From Microbispora sp. H11081 (GTDB lineage: Bacteria > Actinomycetota > Actinomycetes > Streptosporangiales > Streptosporangiaceae): DNA of 64,000 bases. Shown one piece after another: positions 45,469 through 56,200 of the stretch. The position numbers and the translations under genes are program-made. The DNA lies in NCBI RefSeq assembly GCF_012999535.1, contig NZ_JABBWV010000002.1:558001-622000 (forward strand). Reading direction: 5' to 3'. Under the pieces are notes generated by a model that was not told the DNA's origin, did not search any database, and saw only the letters and a program-made list of their open reading frames with translations. Each line of letters starts with the position of its first letter. Position 1 is the first letter of the stretch.

Positions 45469-45485
45469 GGAGCGTCTGACACGAC

Positions 45486-47750
45486 CTAGCGGCGGGACCA
45501 GTCGACCTGCCGGGGCTCGGAGCGCCACGGTGTCGTCGCGGGGCGCGCAGGTCGCGTGGGTCGCGCGGACCGCTTGGGCCCCACGGGCGCGGTGGCCGCC
45601 GACGTGGCGACGCCGGGCTCGTAGCCGCGGGCCGACGCGGTCACCCGTACGGACAGCCGGGCGCCGCGGTCGCGGCCCGTGACGTGGTGGGTCCGCCCGG
45701 TCGCGCCCCTGATCTCCGCGCCGTCGCGCAGCCACTGGTAACGGATCCGCTTCGGCGACGGCGTCCAGGCGCCGGGGGACGCGGTCAGCGTGCGGCCGGC
45801 CTTCGGGACCCCGCGCACGACCGGGAGAGCGGTGTTGACCACCGCGACCGGCCGCGGGTCGTGGGTGTCCACGTCTGCCGCGCGGACGAAGACCTGCCGG
45901 TGGGCGTACCACAGCTGGTAGTAGCGGTCCTGGCCCTTGAGGTCGGTGCGGTCGCCGGGGGCCGACCCGTCGAACGTCGACGCCCGGTAGTAGTCGGTGA
46001 CGATGTCGTCGTCGCTCACGGCGTACGCCTGCCCGGGCGGGATCGTGTACTCCAGCGGGGAGACCGCCTGCACCGGGATGCCGGTGCCGTCGTACGCCGC
46101 CGCCTCCGGATAGGCCCTGCCGTAGACGGCGGCGGGGGTGGCCGCCCCCGCCTTCACGGTGACCGTCCTGGCCGACGCGGGGACCACGACGGGCCGCTCG
46201 GCGGGGTTGCGCAGCCACGCCAGCGAGCCGGCCCACCACACGCCCAGCCAGTCGCCGAGCACCTGCGCGACGACGAGCTTGTGGCCGGAGACGACGCGGG
46301 CGCTGATGTCGCTGACGTACGTCGTTCCCGCCTCGCCGGTGGGTTTCCAGCCGGGGTCGGCGGCGAGCGGCGCGGTCTCGGACGGCGACTGGTATAGGGG
46401 GACGAAGTTCGTGCCCGCCCCCGCGACGCACTCCGGCGACGGCGGCGACGCGGCGGCGCAGCCGGTGAGCGGCCGCGGGTTGTCGTGGTAACCGGTCCGC
46501 ACCTCGACCACGTCGCCGGGCGAGACCAGGGTCGTGGCCGCCCTGTCGCCGCCGATCGGCGCGCCCAGCAGTTCGAAGTAGTGGTCCCAGTCCCAGTAGG
46601 GCCCCGGGTCCCAGTGCATGCTCTTGGTCGTGCCGAGGGTCGTCCCGGGCACCTGGTCGTGGCCGATGACGTGCGCCCGGTCGAGCGGGATGCCGTATTT
46701 CGCGGCCAGGTGCCTCACCAGCGCGGCGGAGGTCTGGTACATCGACTCGGTGTACCACCCGGCGCCGCCCGCGAAGCCCTCGTGCTCGATGCCGATGGAG
46801 TGCGCGTTCACGTACCAGTTGCCGGCGTGCCAGCCGACGTCCTTGGCGTCGAGGTGCTGGGCGACGTGGCCGTCGGCGGAGCGGATCGTGTAGTTCCAGG
46901 CGAGGTACGTCGGGTCCTGGACGAGCCGCACCGAGGGGTCGTAGTAGCCCTCGGTGTCGTGGATGACGATGTAGCGGAGCTTCGGCCCGCCGGCCCCGGT
47001 CCGGTCGGCGAGGTCGTGGTTGCCGTAGCGCGTCGTGTTGTCCGGGTCGGCCGGCACGTGCTTGGCGTACGGCGCGGGGATCAGCTCGCAGCCGAGGCCG
47101 GGCGGGCAGTCGGCGGCGGGGTCGGCCGCCTCCGCCTGCGGGGGGAGCGCGACCGACTCGTCGGCGGCGAGCGTCACGGTCTGGCCGTCGGAGGTGACGC
47201 GGCTCTCGCCCGCGCGCAGGGTCCGGTAGACCTGGTGGGCGAAGTCGTGCTTCGCGCCGAACCGCGCCACCGCGTCCCGCCAGGAGCCCAGGTCGCCGCC
47301 GCCGTCGTGGTAGGACGCCAGGAGCGCCGCGCCGCCGCAGATGTTGGCGTTGGGCTCCCGGCGCAGCCGGTCGGCCGGCAGCCCGGTCAGCCCGGACGCC
47401 GCCGCGATCTGGCTCCGCGTCCCCGCCGCCGGGCCCTTGCCCGCCCCGTCTCCCGTCACCGGCATGTCGTCGCTCAGGTCGAACACGCCGTAGCCGCCGT
47501 CGGAGCTGGGCCTGCCCTGGTGGTCGTCCCAGCGGGACAGCATGTACGACACGGCCTTCAGCAGCGGTTCCGGTGCGCCCGTCGCCCGTGCGGCCTCGCC
47601 GAAGGCCGCCTCCCGCGTCGGCGCCGACAGCGTCGCGGTGCAGGACACGGGAGGCGCGACGCCGTCCGCGGCACGAACCGCCGGCACGGCCGGCAGCAGC
47701 ATCGCGGCGACGGCGCCCGCGACGGCGGTGGTGCGCAGTGAGAGTCTCAC
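45486..47750 (-). CDS. Secreted N-acetylmuramoyl-L-alanine amidase
   Basis: 754-residue exported cell-wall hydrolase. Signal peptide from GTG 47750 (RLSLRTTAVAGAVAAMLLPAV, cleavage near AVRA-AD). An N-terminal helical region (APTREAAFGEAARATGAP) precedes a zinc amidase_2 domain (about 250-400) with YIVIHDTEGYY, HSIGIEHEGFAG and HVIGHDQVPGTT carrying the ligand and catalytic His/Glu residues. SH3-like stretches and a C-terminal beta-sandwich repeat (VRGVPKAGRTLTASPGAW, YQWLRDGAEI) follow. GTG 47750 was chosen for the signal peptide; upstream codons are not peptide-like. A TTGACG-N18-TTAACG promoter lies about 100 nt upstream. Confidence 0.88.
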   Translation of the reverse strand: MRLSLRTTAVAGAVAAMLLPAVPAVRAADGVAPPVSCTATLSAPTREAAFGEAARATGAPEPLLKAVSYMLSRWDDHQGRPSSDGGYGVFDLSDDMPVTGDGAGKGPAAGTRSQIAAASGLTGLPADRLRREPNANICGGAALLASYHDGGGDLGSWRDAVARFGAKHDFAHQVYRTLRAGESRVTSDGQTVTLAADESVALPPQAEAADPAADCPPGLGCELIPAPYAKHVPADPDNTTRYGNHDLADRTGAGGPKLRYIVIHDTEGYYDPSVRLVQDPTYLAWNYTIRSADGHVAQHLDAKDVGWHAGNWYVNAHSIGIEHEGFAGGAGWYTESMYQTSAALVRHLAAKYGIPLDRAHVIGHDQVPGTTLGTTKSMHWDPGPYWDWDHYFELLGAPIGGDRAATTLVSPGDVVEVRTGYHDNPRPLTGCAAASPPSPECVAGAGTNFVPLYQSPSETAPLAADPGWKPTGEAGTTYVSDISARVVSGHKLVVAQVLGDWLGVWWAGSLAWLRNPAERPVVVPASARTVTVKAGAATPAAVYGRAYPEAAAYDGTGIPVQAVSPLEYTIPPGQAYAVSDDDIVTDYYRASTFDGSAPGDRTDLKGQDRYYQLWYAHRQVFVRAADVDTHDPRPVAVVNTALPVVRGVPKAGRTLTASPGAWTPSPKRIRYQWLRDGAEIRGATGRTHHVTGRDRGARLSVRVTASARGYEPGVATSAATAPVGPKRSARPTRPARPATTPWRSEPRQVDWSRR

Positions 47751-47852
47751 GTGTGCGACCCCTTCTCGGTTGCCTGTGGGGGGACCAGACCGGGGCAATC
47801 ACACCGCCGCGCGGAGCCGGGCGCCAGCGAATCGGGCGAATATCGTCGAGAT

Positions 47853-47882
47853 CGTTAACTGGAGTCCGACACGATTCGTCAA
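47853..47882 (-). promoter_or_regulatory. Promoter of the amidase gene
   Basis: On the minus strand TTGACG (47877-47882), 18-bp spacer, TTAACG (47853-47858). The transcript would start near 47846, leaving a leader of about 95 nt. It begins 15 bp beyond the NRPS stop codon. Confidence 0.6.
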
Positions 47883-47897
47883 GTGGGCATCGGCGTG

Positions 47898-50800
47898 TCA
47901 GGCGCGAATCAGGGCTTTGGCGGCGCCTCCCTCCAGCGTGGCGTCCGCCTCGGCCTGGACGGCGTCCAGGTCGTCGGCGATCTCGGCGCCCGCGACCGCG
48001 TCGGGCAGCGCGTCCTCCATGAGCCGCAGCGGCCTGAACCACAGCCCCAGCGCGCCCCAGAGCACCAGCAGCGCTCCGCAGACGGCCAGCAGCAGCGCGA
48101 CGCCGCGCCCGGGTCCCACGCCGACGACGTCGCCGACGAGCGTGTCCGCGAGCGCGCCGCCGGGGACGAGCAGCGGGCCGAAGACGTCGTCGGCCAGCGC
48201 CGGCGCGGTGAGGAAAGCCAGCGGCGTCATCGACACGGCGAGCATCTGGTTGGTGGCCAGCACCCGCCCCTGCAGTTCCAGGCCGACCTTGAGCTGGATG
48301 ATGGACAGCCAGTGCGCGTTCAGCACGCTGAGGAACGCCCACGACATCAGCCCGCCGAAGGCGGCCAGCGGGAGCGAGGGCCGCAGGCCGACGAGCAGCA
48401 CCCCGGCGCCGAACCCGATCACGAAGCCGACCATGCCGACCGCGCGCCGCTCGGTGCCGCCCCAGAACACCATGACCAGCGAGCCGAGCACCGCGCCCAC
48501 CCCCTGCATGGCGGTGACCACCCCCACGCCCGCGACGCCGCCGAACGGCAGTACGGCGGGCACGGTGACGGCCTGGGCGAGCATGCCGAGGTAGTTCTCC
48601 ACGACGAAGAACCCGATCATGATCATGAGTGCGCGCCGCCGTACGAGGAAGCGCCACCCGCCGGCGATGGCCTGCCAGAAGGACTCCTCCAGCCGGCGGA
48701 ACAGCCTGTCGGGGAAGCGCACCAGCAGCAGTGTGCCGAGCCCGGCGAGGAAGGTGACGACGTTCACCGCCACCACGCCGTGCAGCCCGACCGTGGTGAC
48801 GAGCGCGGCGCCGCCCAGCGGGCCGGCGAGCATGCCGAGCCCGGTGCCGAGGTTGGCCAGGGCGTTGGCCTGCATGAGGTACGGCTTGGGCACCAGTTGC
48901 GCCACGGCCGCCAGGTAGGCGGGCCGGTGGAACGCCGTCACCAGCGACAGCACGCCCGCGATGGTCCCGACCTGCCAGATCTCCAGCCGGCCCAGCCAGA
49001 GCAGGAGCACCAGGGCCGCGGTGGCCACGGCGGAGACCGCGTCGCACGTCAGCATGACCAGTCGCCGGTCCACCCGGTCGGCGATCGCGCCGCCCAGTGG
49101 CGCCGCGAGCAGCGAGGGCAGCAGCGCGAGCATGGTGACGAGGGCGTAGTCGAACACCCGGCCGTTCTCCTGGTAGGCCCACACGCCCAGGGCGAACGAG
49201 GTCAGCGCGGCGCCGAGCAGCGACATGGTCTGCCCGGCCGCGACCGTGTAGAAGCGGCGCAGGTCCCGCCGGGCGCTCTGCCCGGCCACCTCGACCCGCT
49301 CCACCGCGTCGGGCAGGTCGCCGCCGGCCCAGCGGTCCAGCCGCTCGTCGATCAGCCGCGCCAGCGTCTCCGCCTGGTGTTTCAGGAAGTAGTGCCCGGC
49401 CCGGGGGATCGTGGCGAGGTCGACCCGTTCGGCGAAGGCCCCCCATTCCAGGTAACGCTCCCGGTAGAGCTCGGTCGACCGGTCACGCTCCCCGATGACG
49501 CACAGCAGCGGCGCCGCGAGCCTGCGCTCCTCGTACGCCGTGGAGCCGAGGTGGCGGCTGAACCACGCCTGCGCCTCCTCGACGTCGTGCCGCAGGGCGC
49601 GCAGCATGATCCCGGTGTCGCCGAAGTCGTCGTCCACGGCGCCCAGCGTGCGCAGGAAGTCGCGCTGGGCGCGGTCGGACGACCAGCGGTGGGCGGGGAA
49701 TCGCCGGTTCCACCAGTCCGACAGCCGTCCGGGCAGCCGGGCGTCGGGGAAGCTGCCGCCGACGACGACACCGGCGAGCGGCGTCCCCGCGCTCTCCAGC
49801 CGCAGCGCCAGCTCCACCGTCGCGGCCGAGCCGACGCAGTGCCCGTACAGCGCGATCGGGCCGCTCGTCCCGGCCAGTTCCGCCGTGATGCGGTCGGCCA
49901 GCTCGGCGATCGGCAGCGCGTCCTCGTCCGGCCGCGCCGAGTCGTGCCCGGGCAGTTCGACGGCGAGCACCGCCGTGCCGGGCGACAGGCGGGCCAGCTC
50001 GGCGGCGAGCGGCCGGAAGGCGGCGGCGGAACCGCCCCCGTACGGCAGGCAGACGAGGGTGCGGCTCGCCGTGCGCGGGCCCGCCAGGTGGTGCAGCAGC
50101 CCGGCGGGGGCCTGCGCGCCGCCGTCGAGGTGGGCGGCGAGCTCGCGCACCGTCGGCCGGGTGAACAGGTCGATCACCCGCAGCGCCGGGTCGATCTCCC
50201 TGACCGCCCGCACCGCGCGGAAGGAGTCGCCGCCGAGCTCGAAGAAGTCGTCGTCGACGCCGATCTCGGTGACCCCCAGGACGCCGGCCCACACGGCGGC
50301 GATCCGCAGCTCGGCCGGGGTGCTCGGCGCCTGCCTCGCGGCGGCGGGCGCCGCGTCGGGGACGGGCAGGCGGGCCCGGTCGATCTTGCCGATCGGGGTG
50401 AGCGGCAGCTCGTCGAGGACGGCGATCGCCGATGGGACCATATAGCCGGGTAACCGCTCGCGCAGCCCGGCCCTGACCACGGCGAGGTCCACGGTGGCGG
50501 GCGCGACCCAGGCGGCCAGCCGCCGTGAGTGTCCCTCGCCGACCGGCAGCACGGCGGCCTCCATGACGCCGGGCTGTTCCTGCAGAGCGGCCTTTACCTC
50601 GCCCAGCTCCACCCGGAAGCCCTTGATCTTGACCTGGTCGTCGACCCGGCCGAGGAACTCCACGAGTCCTTCGGCGTTGAGCCTGACCCGGTCGCCGGTG
50701 CGGTAGCAGCGCCGGGTCCCCGTCACGGGATCGGGGACGAAACGCTGCTCCGTGAGGTCGGGCCGGTTCACGTAGCCGCGGGCGACGCTCGGGCCTCCCA

Positions 50801-53237
50801 CCCACAGCTCGCCCGGCACCCCGGCGGGCAGCGGGCGTCCCGCGGGGTCCACGATGTAGCAGTCCACGCCGGGCAGCGGGCGGCCGAGCGGCACCGAGCC
50901 CGCCCCCGTGGGCGTGCGCGGCGCCCGGCCGCCGAGCACCGAGACCGTCGTCTCCGTCGGCCCGCAGTGGATCTGCAGCTCCAGGTCGGGGCGGGCCGCG
51001 CGGACGCGCTCCGCGAGCTCCCACGACGTGGCCTCACCGGCGAGGATCAGCAGCCGGCGCGGCAGCATCCGGCTCAGGTCGCCGTGGGCGGCCAGCAGCT
51101 CCAGATGACTCGGCACCATCTTGATCACGTCGACGGGGTGGGTGGCGAGATAGGCGGCGTACGCCTCGGGGTCCGTGGAGGTGTCCTGGTCCACGAGATG
51201 GACCGCCGCGCCCCGGAACAGCGCGCCGTACAGGCAGGTCAGCCCAAGGTCGGCGGCGGTGGTGGAGACCACGCCGTACGACTCGTACACGTCCGGCACC
51301 AGCTCGGCCAGGCCGTGCAGGTAGTGCAGGGCCGACCTGTGCTCGATCCCCGCGCCCTTGGGCCGCCCAGTGGAGCCGGACGTGAAGATCACATGGACGA
51401 GGTGGCCGGGGGAGACGCCGGCGTCCGGCGGATCCTCGGGCCCCGCGGCCAGGAGCTCGGGCAGGACCAGCGCGCCGGGGAGCCTGCCCGCGTGCTCGGG
51501 ATCGGCGAGCACGACCCGCGCGCCGGCCGTCTCCACCATGAGGCGGAGCCGGTCGTCGGGATAGGAGGGCTCCATCGGCAGGTACGCCCCGCCCGCGCGC
51601 AGCACGCCGAGGAGCGCAGGGACCAGCCCGCGGTGCCGCTCGACGAGGACGCCGACCGGCTCGTCCGGCCGCACCCCCGCCGCGATCAGGTGGCAGGCGA
51701 GGCGGTCGGCCAGCCGGTCCACCTCGCCGTAGGTGAGCGAGCCCGAGGCGTCGGTCACCGCTGTCGCCTCCGGCGTGCGCCGCGCGTGGTCGCCGACAAA
51801 GGCGTGCAGCGGCCGGGTCAGGTCCATCTGCATCCGCGTGCCGGAGACCGACGGCCCGGTCACCGGCTCCAGCGGCACGGCCGCCACGGGCGCGCCGAGG
51901 TCGGCGAGCATGCCCTCCAGCAGGGTCGTGTACCAGCCGGCGATCCGGCGGGCGGTCGCCTCGTCGAACAGGTCGACGCGGTAGACGAGCTCTCCCTCGT
52001 ACGTCTCGCCCGCGTTGTCCAGGGACAGGTTGAGGTCGTACTTGGTGGTGCTCAGGGGGAACGCCACCTGCTCGGCGGTCAGGCCGGGGAAGGGCGGCGT
52101 CTGGGCGCCGTCCTCCAGCACGTTGAGCAGCACCTGGAAGACGGGGGTGGTGGCGAGGCTGCGCTCGGGGTGCAGGTGCTCCACGATCCGGTCGAATGGC
52201 ACGTCGCGGTGGGTGAGCGCGTCCAGCACGGCGGCCTTCGTCCTGGACAGCAGCTCCAGGCCGGTCGGCTCGCCTGACCTGTCCCCCCGCAGGACGAGCG
52301 TGTTGACGAAGCAGCCCAGCATCCGCGCGGTGCCGGGGTGGAGCCGTCCCGCCTCCGGCACGCCGACCGGCACGTCGTCGGTGCCGCAGACCCGCCCGAG
52401 CAGCTCCTGCCAGGCGGCCAGCAGCACCATGAACGGCGTGCAGCCGGTGCCCGCGGCGGCCTCGCGCACCCGCGCGGTCAGCGCGGGCGCGAGCCGGACG
52501 GGGATGGTGGCGCCCGTCCAGTCGGCGACCGTGGGACGCGGCCGGTCCACCGGAAGGTCCAGGACCGGTTCGAGGCCGGCCAGCCGCTCGGTCCACCAGG
52601 TGAGGTCGCCCCCCGGCTGCCCGGCGAGCCAGGCCGCGTAGTCGGCGTACTGCACCGCCGGCGGCTCGGGCGGATCGGCGAGCCCGAGCCGCGCCGCGTA
52701 CAGGGCGGCGAGCTCGGCCAGCGCGAGGTTCCGCGACCAGGCGTCGAACGCGATGTGGTGCACGGTCAGCGCCAGCACGTGCTCCTGCGCGCCCAGCCGG
52801 AGCAGCAGGACGCGGGCGGGCGGCTCGGCGTCGAGCGCGAACGGGCGGGCGAGCTCCTCCCGCAGCCGCGCGTCGAGCGAGCCGCCGTCGCCGAGGTCCT
52901 CCACCGTGACAGGGACCTGCCCGGCGTCGACGGGAACCGCGCCGTCGTCGGTGAACAGGCTGCGCAGCACCTCGTGCCGCCCGGCGAGATCACGTACGGC
53001 GCCCAGCAGCGCCGGGACGTCCAGCGTGCCGCGCAGCCGTACGGCGGTCGGCACGTTGTAGGCGGCCACGTCGTCGAGCTGGGCGAGGAACCACAGCCGG
53101 GCCTGCGCGGGCGACAGGGGAGCGGGGCCGCCGTCCCCGGCCCTGAGGGGGATCTCGGGGACGGCGCGGGCGGCGGCGCGGCGGGCGGCCGCCAGCCGGT
53201 CGGCGAGAGCGCTCCTGCGGGTGTCACTGACGGTCAC
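47898..53237 (-). CDS. NRPS module C-A-T-TE fused to an MFS exporter
   Basis: 1779 residues from GTG 53237 (GGAGGAG five bases upstream, 4-bp overlap with the previous NRPS gene). Condensation domain about 35-450 with HHIAFDAWS (second His kept, final Gly changed to Ala). Adenylation domain about 480-960 with TSGSTGRPKG near 617 and CGPTETTV. Carrier Ser1005 in LGGDSF. Alpha/beta-hydrolase about 1065-1310 resembling type II thioesterases, whose nucleophile motif is GHCVGS with Cys1134 replacing Ser and His in RAGHYFL. Then a complete 12-helix MFS domain (about 1325-1779) of the EntS-like group. It should add the last residue, release the peptide and possibly export it. The longer upstream frame lies over the first NRPS gene. 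Confidence 0.9.
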   Translation of the reverse strand: MTVSDTRRSALADRLAAARRAAARAVPEIPLRAGDGGPAPLSPAQARLWFLAQLDDVAAYNVPTAVRLRGTLDVPALLGAVRDLAGRHEVLRSLFTDDGAVPVDAGQVPVTVEDLGDGGSLDARLREELARPFALDAEPPARVLLLRLGAQEHVLALTVHHIAFDAWSRNLALAELAALYAARLGLADPPEPPAVQYADYAAWLAGQPGGDLTWWTERLAGLEPVLDLPVDRPRPTVADWTGATIPVRLAPALTARVREAAAGTGCTPFMVLLAAWQELLGRVCGTDDVPVGVPEAGRLHPGTARMLGCFVNTLVLRGDRSGEPTGLELLSRTKAAVLDALTHRDVPFDRIVEHLHPERSLATTPVFQVLLNVLEDGAQTPPFPGLTAEQVAFPLSTTKYDLNLSLDNAGETYEGELVYRVDLFDEATARRIAGWYTTLLEGMLADLGAPVAAVPLEPVTGPSVSGTRMQMDLTRPLHAFVGDHARRTPEATAVTDASGSLTYGEVDRLADRLACHLIAAGVRPDEPVGVLVERHRGLVPALLGVLRAGGAYLPMEPSYPDDRLRLMVETAGARVVLADPEHAGRLPGALVLPELLAAGPEDPPDAGVSPGHLVHVIFTSGSTGRPKGAGIEHRSALHYLHGLAELVPDVYESYGVVSTTAADLGLTCLYGALFRGAAVHLVDQDTSTDPEAYAAYLATHPVDVIKMVPSHLELLAAHGDLSRMLPRRLLILAGEATSWELAERVRAARPDLELQIHCGPTETTVSVLGGRAPRTPTGAGSVPLGRPLPGVDCYIVDPAGRPLPAGVPGELWVGGPSVARGYVNRPDLTEQRFVPDPVTGTRRCYRTGDRVRLNAEGLVEFLGRVDDQVKIKGFRVELGEVKAALQEQPGVMEAAVLPVGEGHSRRLAAWVAPATVDLAVVRAGLRERLPGYMVPSAIAVLDELPLTPIGKIDRARLPVPDAAPAAARQAPSTPAELRIAAVWAGVLGVTEIGVDDDFFELGGDSFRAVRAVREIDPALRVIDLFTRPTVRELAAHLDGGAQAPAGLLHHLAGPRTASRTLVCLPYGGGSAAAFRPLAAELARLSPGTAVLAVELPGHDSARPDEDALPIAELADRITAELAGTSGPIALYGHCVGSAATVELALRLESAGTPLAGVVVGGSFPDARLPGRLSDWWNRRFPAHRWSSDRAQRDFLRTLGAVDDDFGDTGIMLRALRHDVEEAQAWFSRHLGSTAYEERRLAAPLLCVIGERDRSTELYRERYLEWGAFAERVDLATIPRAGHYFLKHQAETLARLIDERLDRWAGGDLPDAVERVEVAGQSARRDLRRFYTVAAGQTMSLLGAALTSFALGVWAYQENGRVFDYALVTMLALLPSLLAAPLGGAIADRVDRRLVMLTCDAVSAVATAALVLLLWLGRLEIWQVGTIAGVLSLVTAFHRPAYLAAVAQLVPKPYLMQANALANLGTGLGMLAGPLGGAALVTTVGLHGVVAVNVVTFLAGLGTLLLVRFPDRLFRRLEESFWQAIAGGWRFLVRRRALMIMIGFFVVENYLGMLAQAVTVPAVLPFGGVAGVGVVTAMQGVGAVLGSLVMVFWGGTERRAVGMVGFVIGFGAGVLLVGLRPSLPLAAFGGLMSWAFLSVLNAHWLSIIQLKVGLELQGRVLATNQMLAVSMTPLAFLTAPALADDVFGPLLVPGGALADTLVGDVVGVGPGRGVALLLAVCGALLVLWGALGLWFRPLRLMEDALPDAVAGAEIADDLDAVQAEADATLEGGAAKALIRA

Positions 53238-56200
53238 TGCGTCTCCTCCATCTCCGCCAGCAGCAGGGACTCCAGCCCGGCGGCGTAACCGGCCAGGGTC
53301 CGCCGTTCGAACAGCAGGCGCACCGGCACGGTCAGCCCAAGGGCGTCGCTCAGCCGGGCGGCCACGAGGGCGGCGGTGGCGGAGTGGCCGCCGAGGGCGA
53401 AGAAGTCGTCGTGCGCGCCCGGCTCCGGGCCGTTCAGCACGGCGCTCCACACCTCCGACACCAGCAGCTCGGCCTCGGTGCTCGGCGGCACCCGCGACGC
53501 CAGCCCGCCGGGGTCGGGCAGGGCCGTGCGGTCCACCTTGCCGGACGCGGTGAGAGGCAGGGCGTCCAGGAGCACCCACCTGCGGGGCACCATGTAGTCG
53601 GGCAGCAGCGAGCTCAGCCGCCCCTCCAGCTCGCGGGTGTCGGTGTCCGGCGGCGCGGCGAGGTAGCCGACGAGGTGGTCGCCGTCGCGCACGGCGACGG
53701 CCGCGTCCGCGACGCTCTGGCGGAGCGCGGTCTCGATCTCGCCGAGCTCGATCCGGTGGCCGCGCACCTTCACCTGCCCGTCGCGCCGCCCGAGGAAGTC
53801 GAGCGTGCCGTCGGGCCGCCAGCGGGCCAGGTCGCCGGTGCGGTAGCGGCGTGTGCCCGGTGGTCCGTGCGGGTCGTCGGTGAAGGCGGCCTCGGTCTGC
53901 TCCGGCCTGCCGCGATAGCCGCGGCCCACGCCGGCGCCGCCGATCCACAGCTCGCCGGTCACCCCGGCGGGCAGCACGCGCCCCGCCCGGTCGAGGACGT
54001 ACGCGCTCTCCCCGGCCAGCGGCAGGCCGATGGACACCCGTTCGCCGACCGGCGCGGTCACCCGGATCATGGTGGAGTAGATCGTGGTCTCCGTGGGCCC
54101 GTAGGCGTTCCACAGATCGACCCCCCGGGCCAGCAGTTCCGCGGCGAGCGCCGGGTCGAGCTCCTCGCCGATGCTGATCACCCGTACGTCGCCGCCGCGT
54201 GCCGCGGGGTCGTCCCGCCAGCCGGAGGCGGTGAGCATGCGCAGCGTGGTCGGCGTCGCGGTCATCAGGGTGACCCCCGACTCCTCGACGCGCCGCGCCA
54301 CGGCCCGCCCGTCGAGCGCGTCGTCGCGGCCGAGCAGCTCAAGCCGCATCCCCAGGCACAGGCTCACCCACACGTCGAAGCCGAACACGTCGAACGAGAA
54401 CGGCGTGAGGCCGAGCATCACGTCGCCGGACCCGGCCCCCGGGGTGACCGTCATCGAGGCGACGAACGCCGCGAGGTTGGCGTGGGTGATCTCCACGCCC
54501 TTCGGCCTGCCGGTGGAGCCCGAGGTGTAGAGGACATAGGCGAGGTCGCCGGGGTCCACCTCCGTGCCGTCCGGCGCTGTGCCGTCCAGTCCTGTGCCGT
54601 CCAGGCTGCCGTCCAGTCCTGTGCCGTCCGCGACCGTGCCGTCTGGCAGAGCGTCCGGCACGGGCGGCTCGGCCAGGTCGATGACGGCGCGGCCCAGACG
54701 CCGGGCGACCGCCAGCCCCTCGCCCGCCGCGACGATCACCTTGGCGCCGCAGTCGTCCACCTGGTCGCGGAGCCGCGGGAGCGGGTGGACGGGATCGAGC
54801 GGGACGTAGGCGGCGCCGGCGAGCAGCACTCCGAGCAGCGCGGCGGGCAGCCGGCGGTCGCGCGGCAGGCACACCCCCACGCAGCAGCCGGCGGATCCCG
54901 CCCCCAGGGCCGCGGCCACCCGTCGCGCCAGGCCGGCCAGCTCGCCGTAGGTGAGGACGCCCTCTCCGTCGGCGACGGCCGGGGCGTGCGGGCGTCGTGC
55001 CGCCTGCGCGAGCACGGCCTCGACGACCGTGCGCGGCGCGTCCGCGGGCAGCGGCACGCCGGTCCCGGCGGCCAGCAGCGCGGCCCGTTCCTCCGCGCCG
55101 GTCACCTCGAACGCCGACAGCGGCAGGTCCGGGTGCGCCAGAGCGTCGTCCAGCAGGCGGGTCAGCCGGTCGGTCAGGGTCTCCGCCGCGCCCCGGTCCA
55201 GGTGCTCCAGGTCGTACTCGACCTGCAGCTCGGGCCCGGACGCCGTGGCGTTGACGTAGACCATCAGCGGGACCTGCACGCTGCCCGCGTCCAGCTCGCC
55301 GATCAGGTCCACGCCGACGTCACCCCGGTCCAGGGACAGGGGCACCTGGGGCGGCTGCATCGAGAGCGTCACGGGGGTCGGCACCCAGCCGGGCGGGCGC
55401 TCCATGCCGGCCGCCTCGGTGAGCTCCTGCTCGGTCAGCCCTCTGTGGTCCATCGCGCGGACGGTCGCGGCCCCGGCCTGCCGTACGCCCTCGCGCAGCG
55501 TCAGGTCGTCGTCCAGGCGCAGCCGCACCGGGAGCACGTCGACGAGCACGCCGACGACGTCGTCGAGGCCGGCGGCGGCGCGGTCGGCGACGGCGGCGCC
55601 GAGCACCACGTCCCGCCGGTCGGTCAGGCCCGCCACCAGCATGCCGAGCACGGTCAGGTAGACCGCGAATGGCGTGGCGCCGCAGCCGGCCGCGAGCTCG
55701 CCGACCCGTTCGGCCGTCGCCGGGTCGAGGCGGCGCACCAGCCGCTCGCCGCGCAGGCGGCTCGGCCGGTCGTCCCCCCTGGGCAGCAGCTCGTACGGCG
55801 GGACCGCCCCGGCGAGCTCGCCGGCCCAGAAGGCCCGCAGCGCCTCGGTGTCCCGTGTGGTCTCCCGCTCGCGCAGCGCGACGTCGCCGATCTGCAGCGG
55901 CGGCTCGGGCAGGTGGATCTCGCCGCCGTTGGCGAGCCCGTCCAGGAGTTCGCGCATGACGATCCCCAGCGACGCGCCGTCGAAAGCGGTGTGGTCGGTG
56001 AGCAGGACCAGTTCCGCGCTGTCCGGCCCCGACCACAGCAGAGTGGCCCGGAGCAGCGGCGAGTCGCCGGACAGGTCGAAGTCGTGGGCGACCGCGGCCC
56101 GCCGCAGCTCGTCGGCCTCCGCGGCGCCGGCCGGCCGGTGCTCCTCGAACGGCACCGGCGCCGGGGGCAGGACCTCGACGGTGTCGCCGTCCACGACGAC

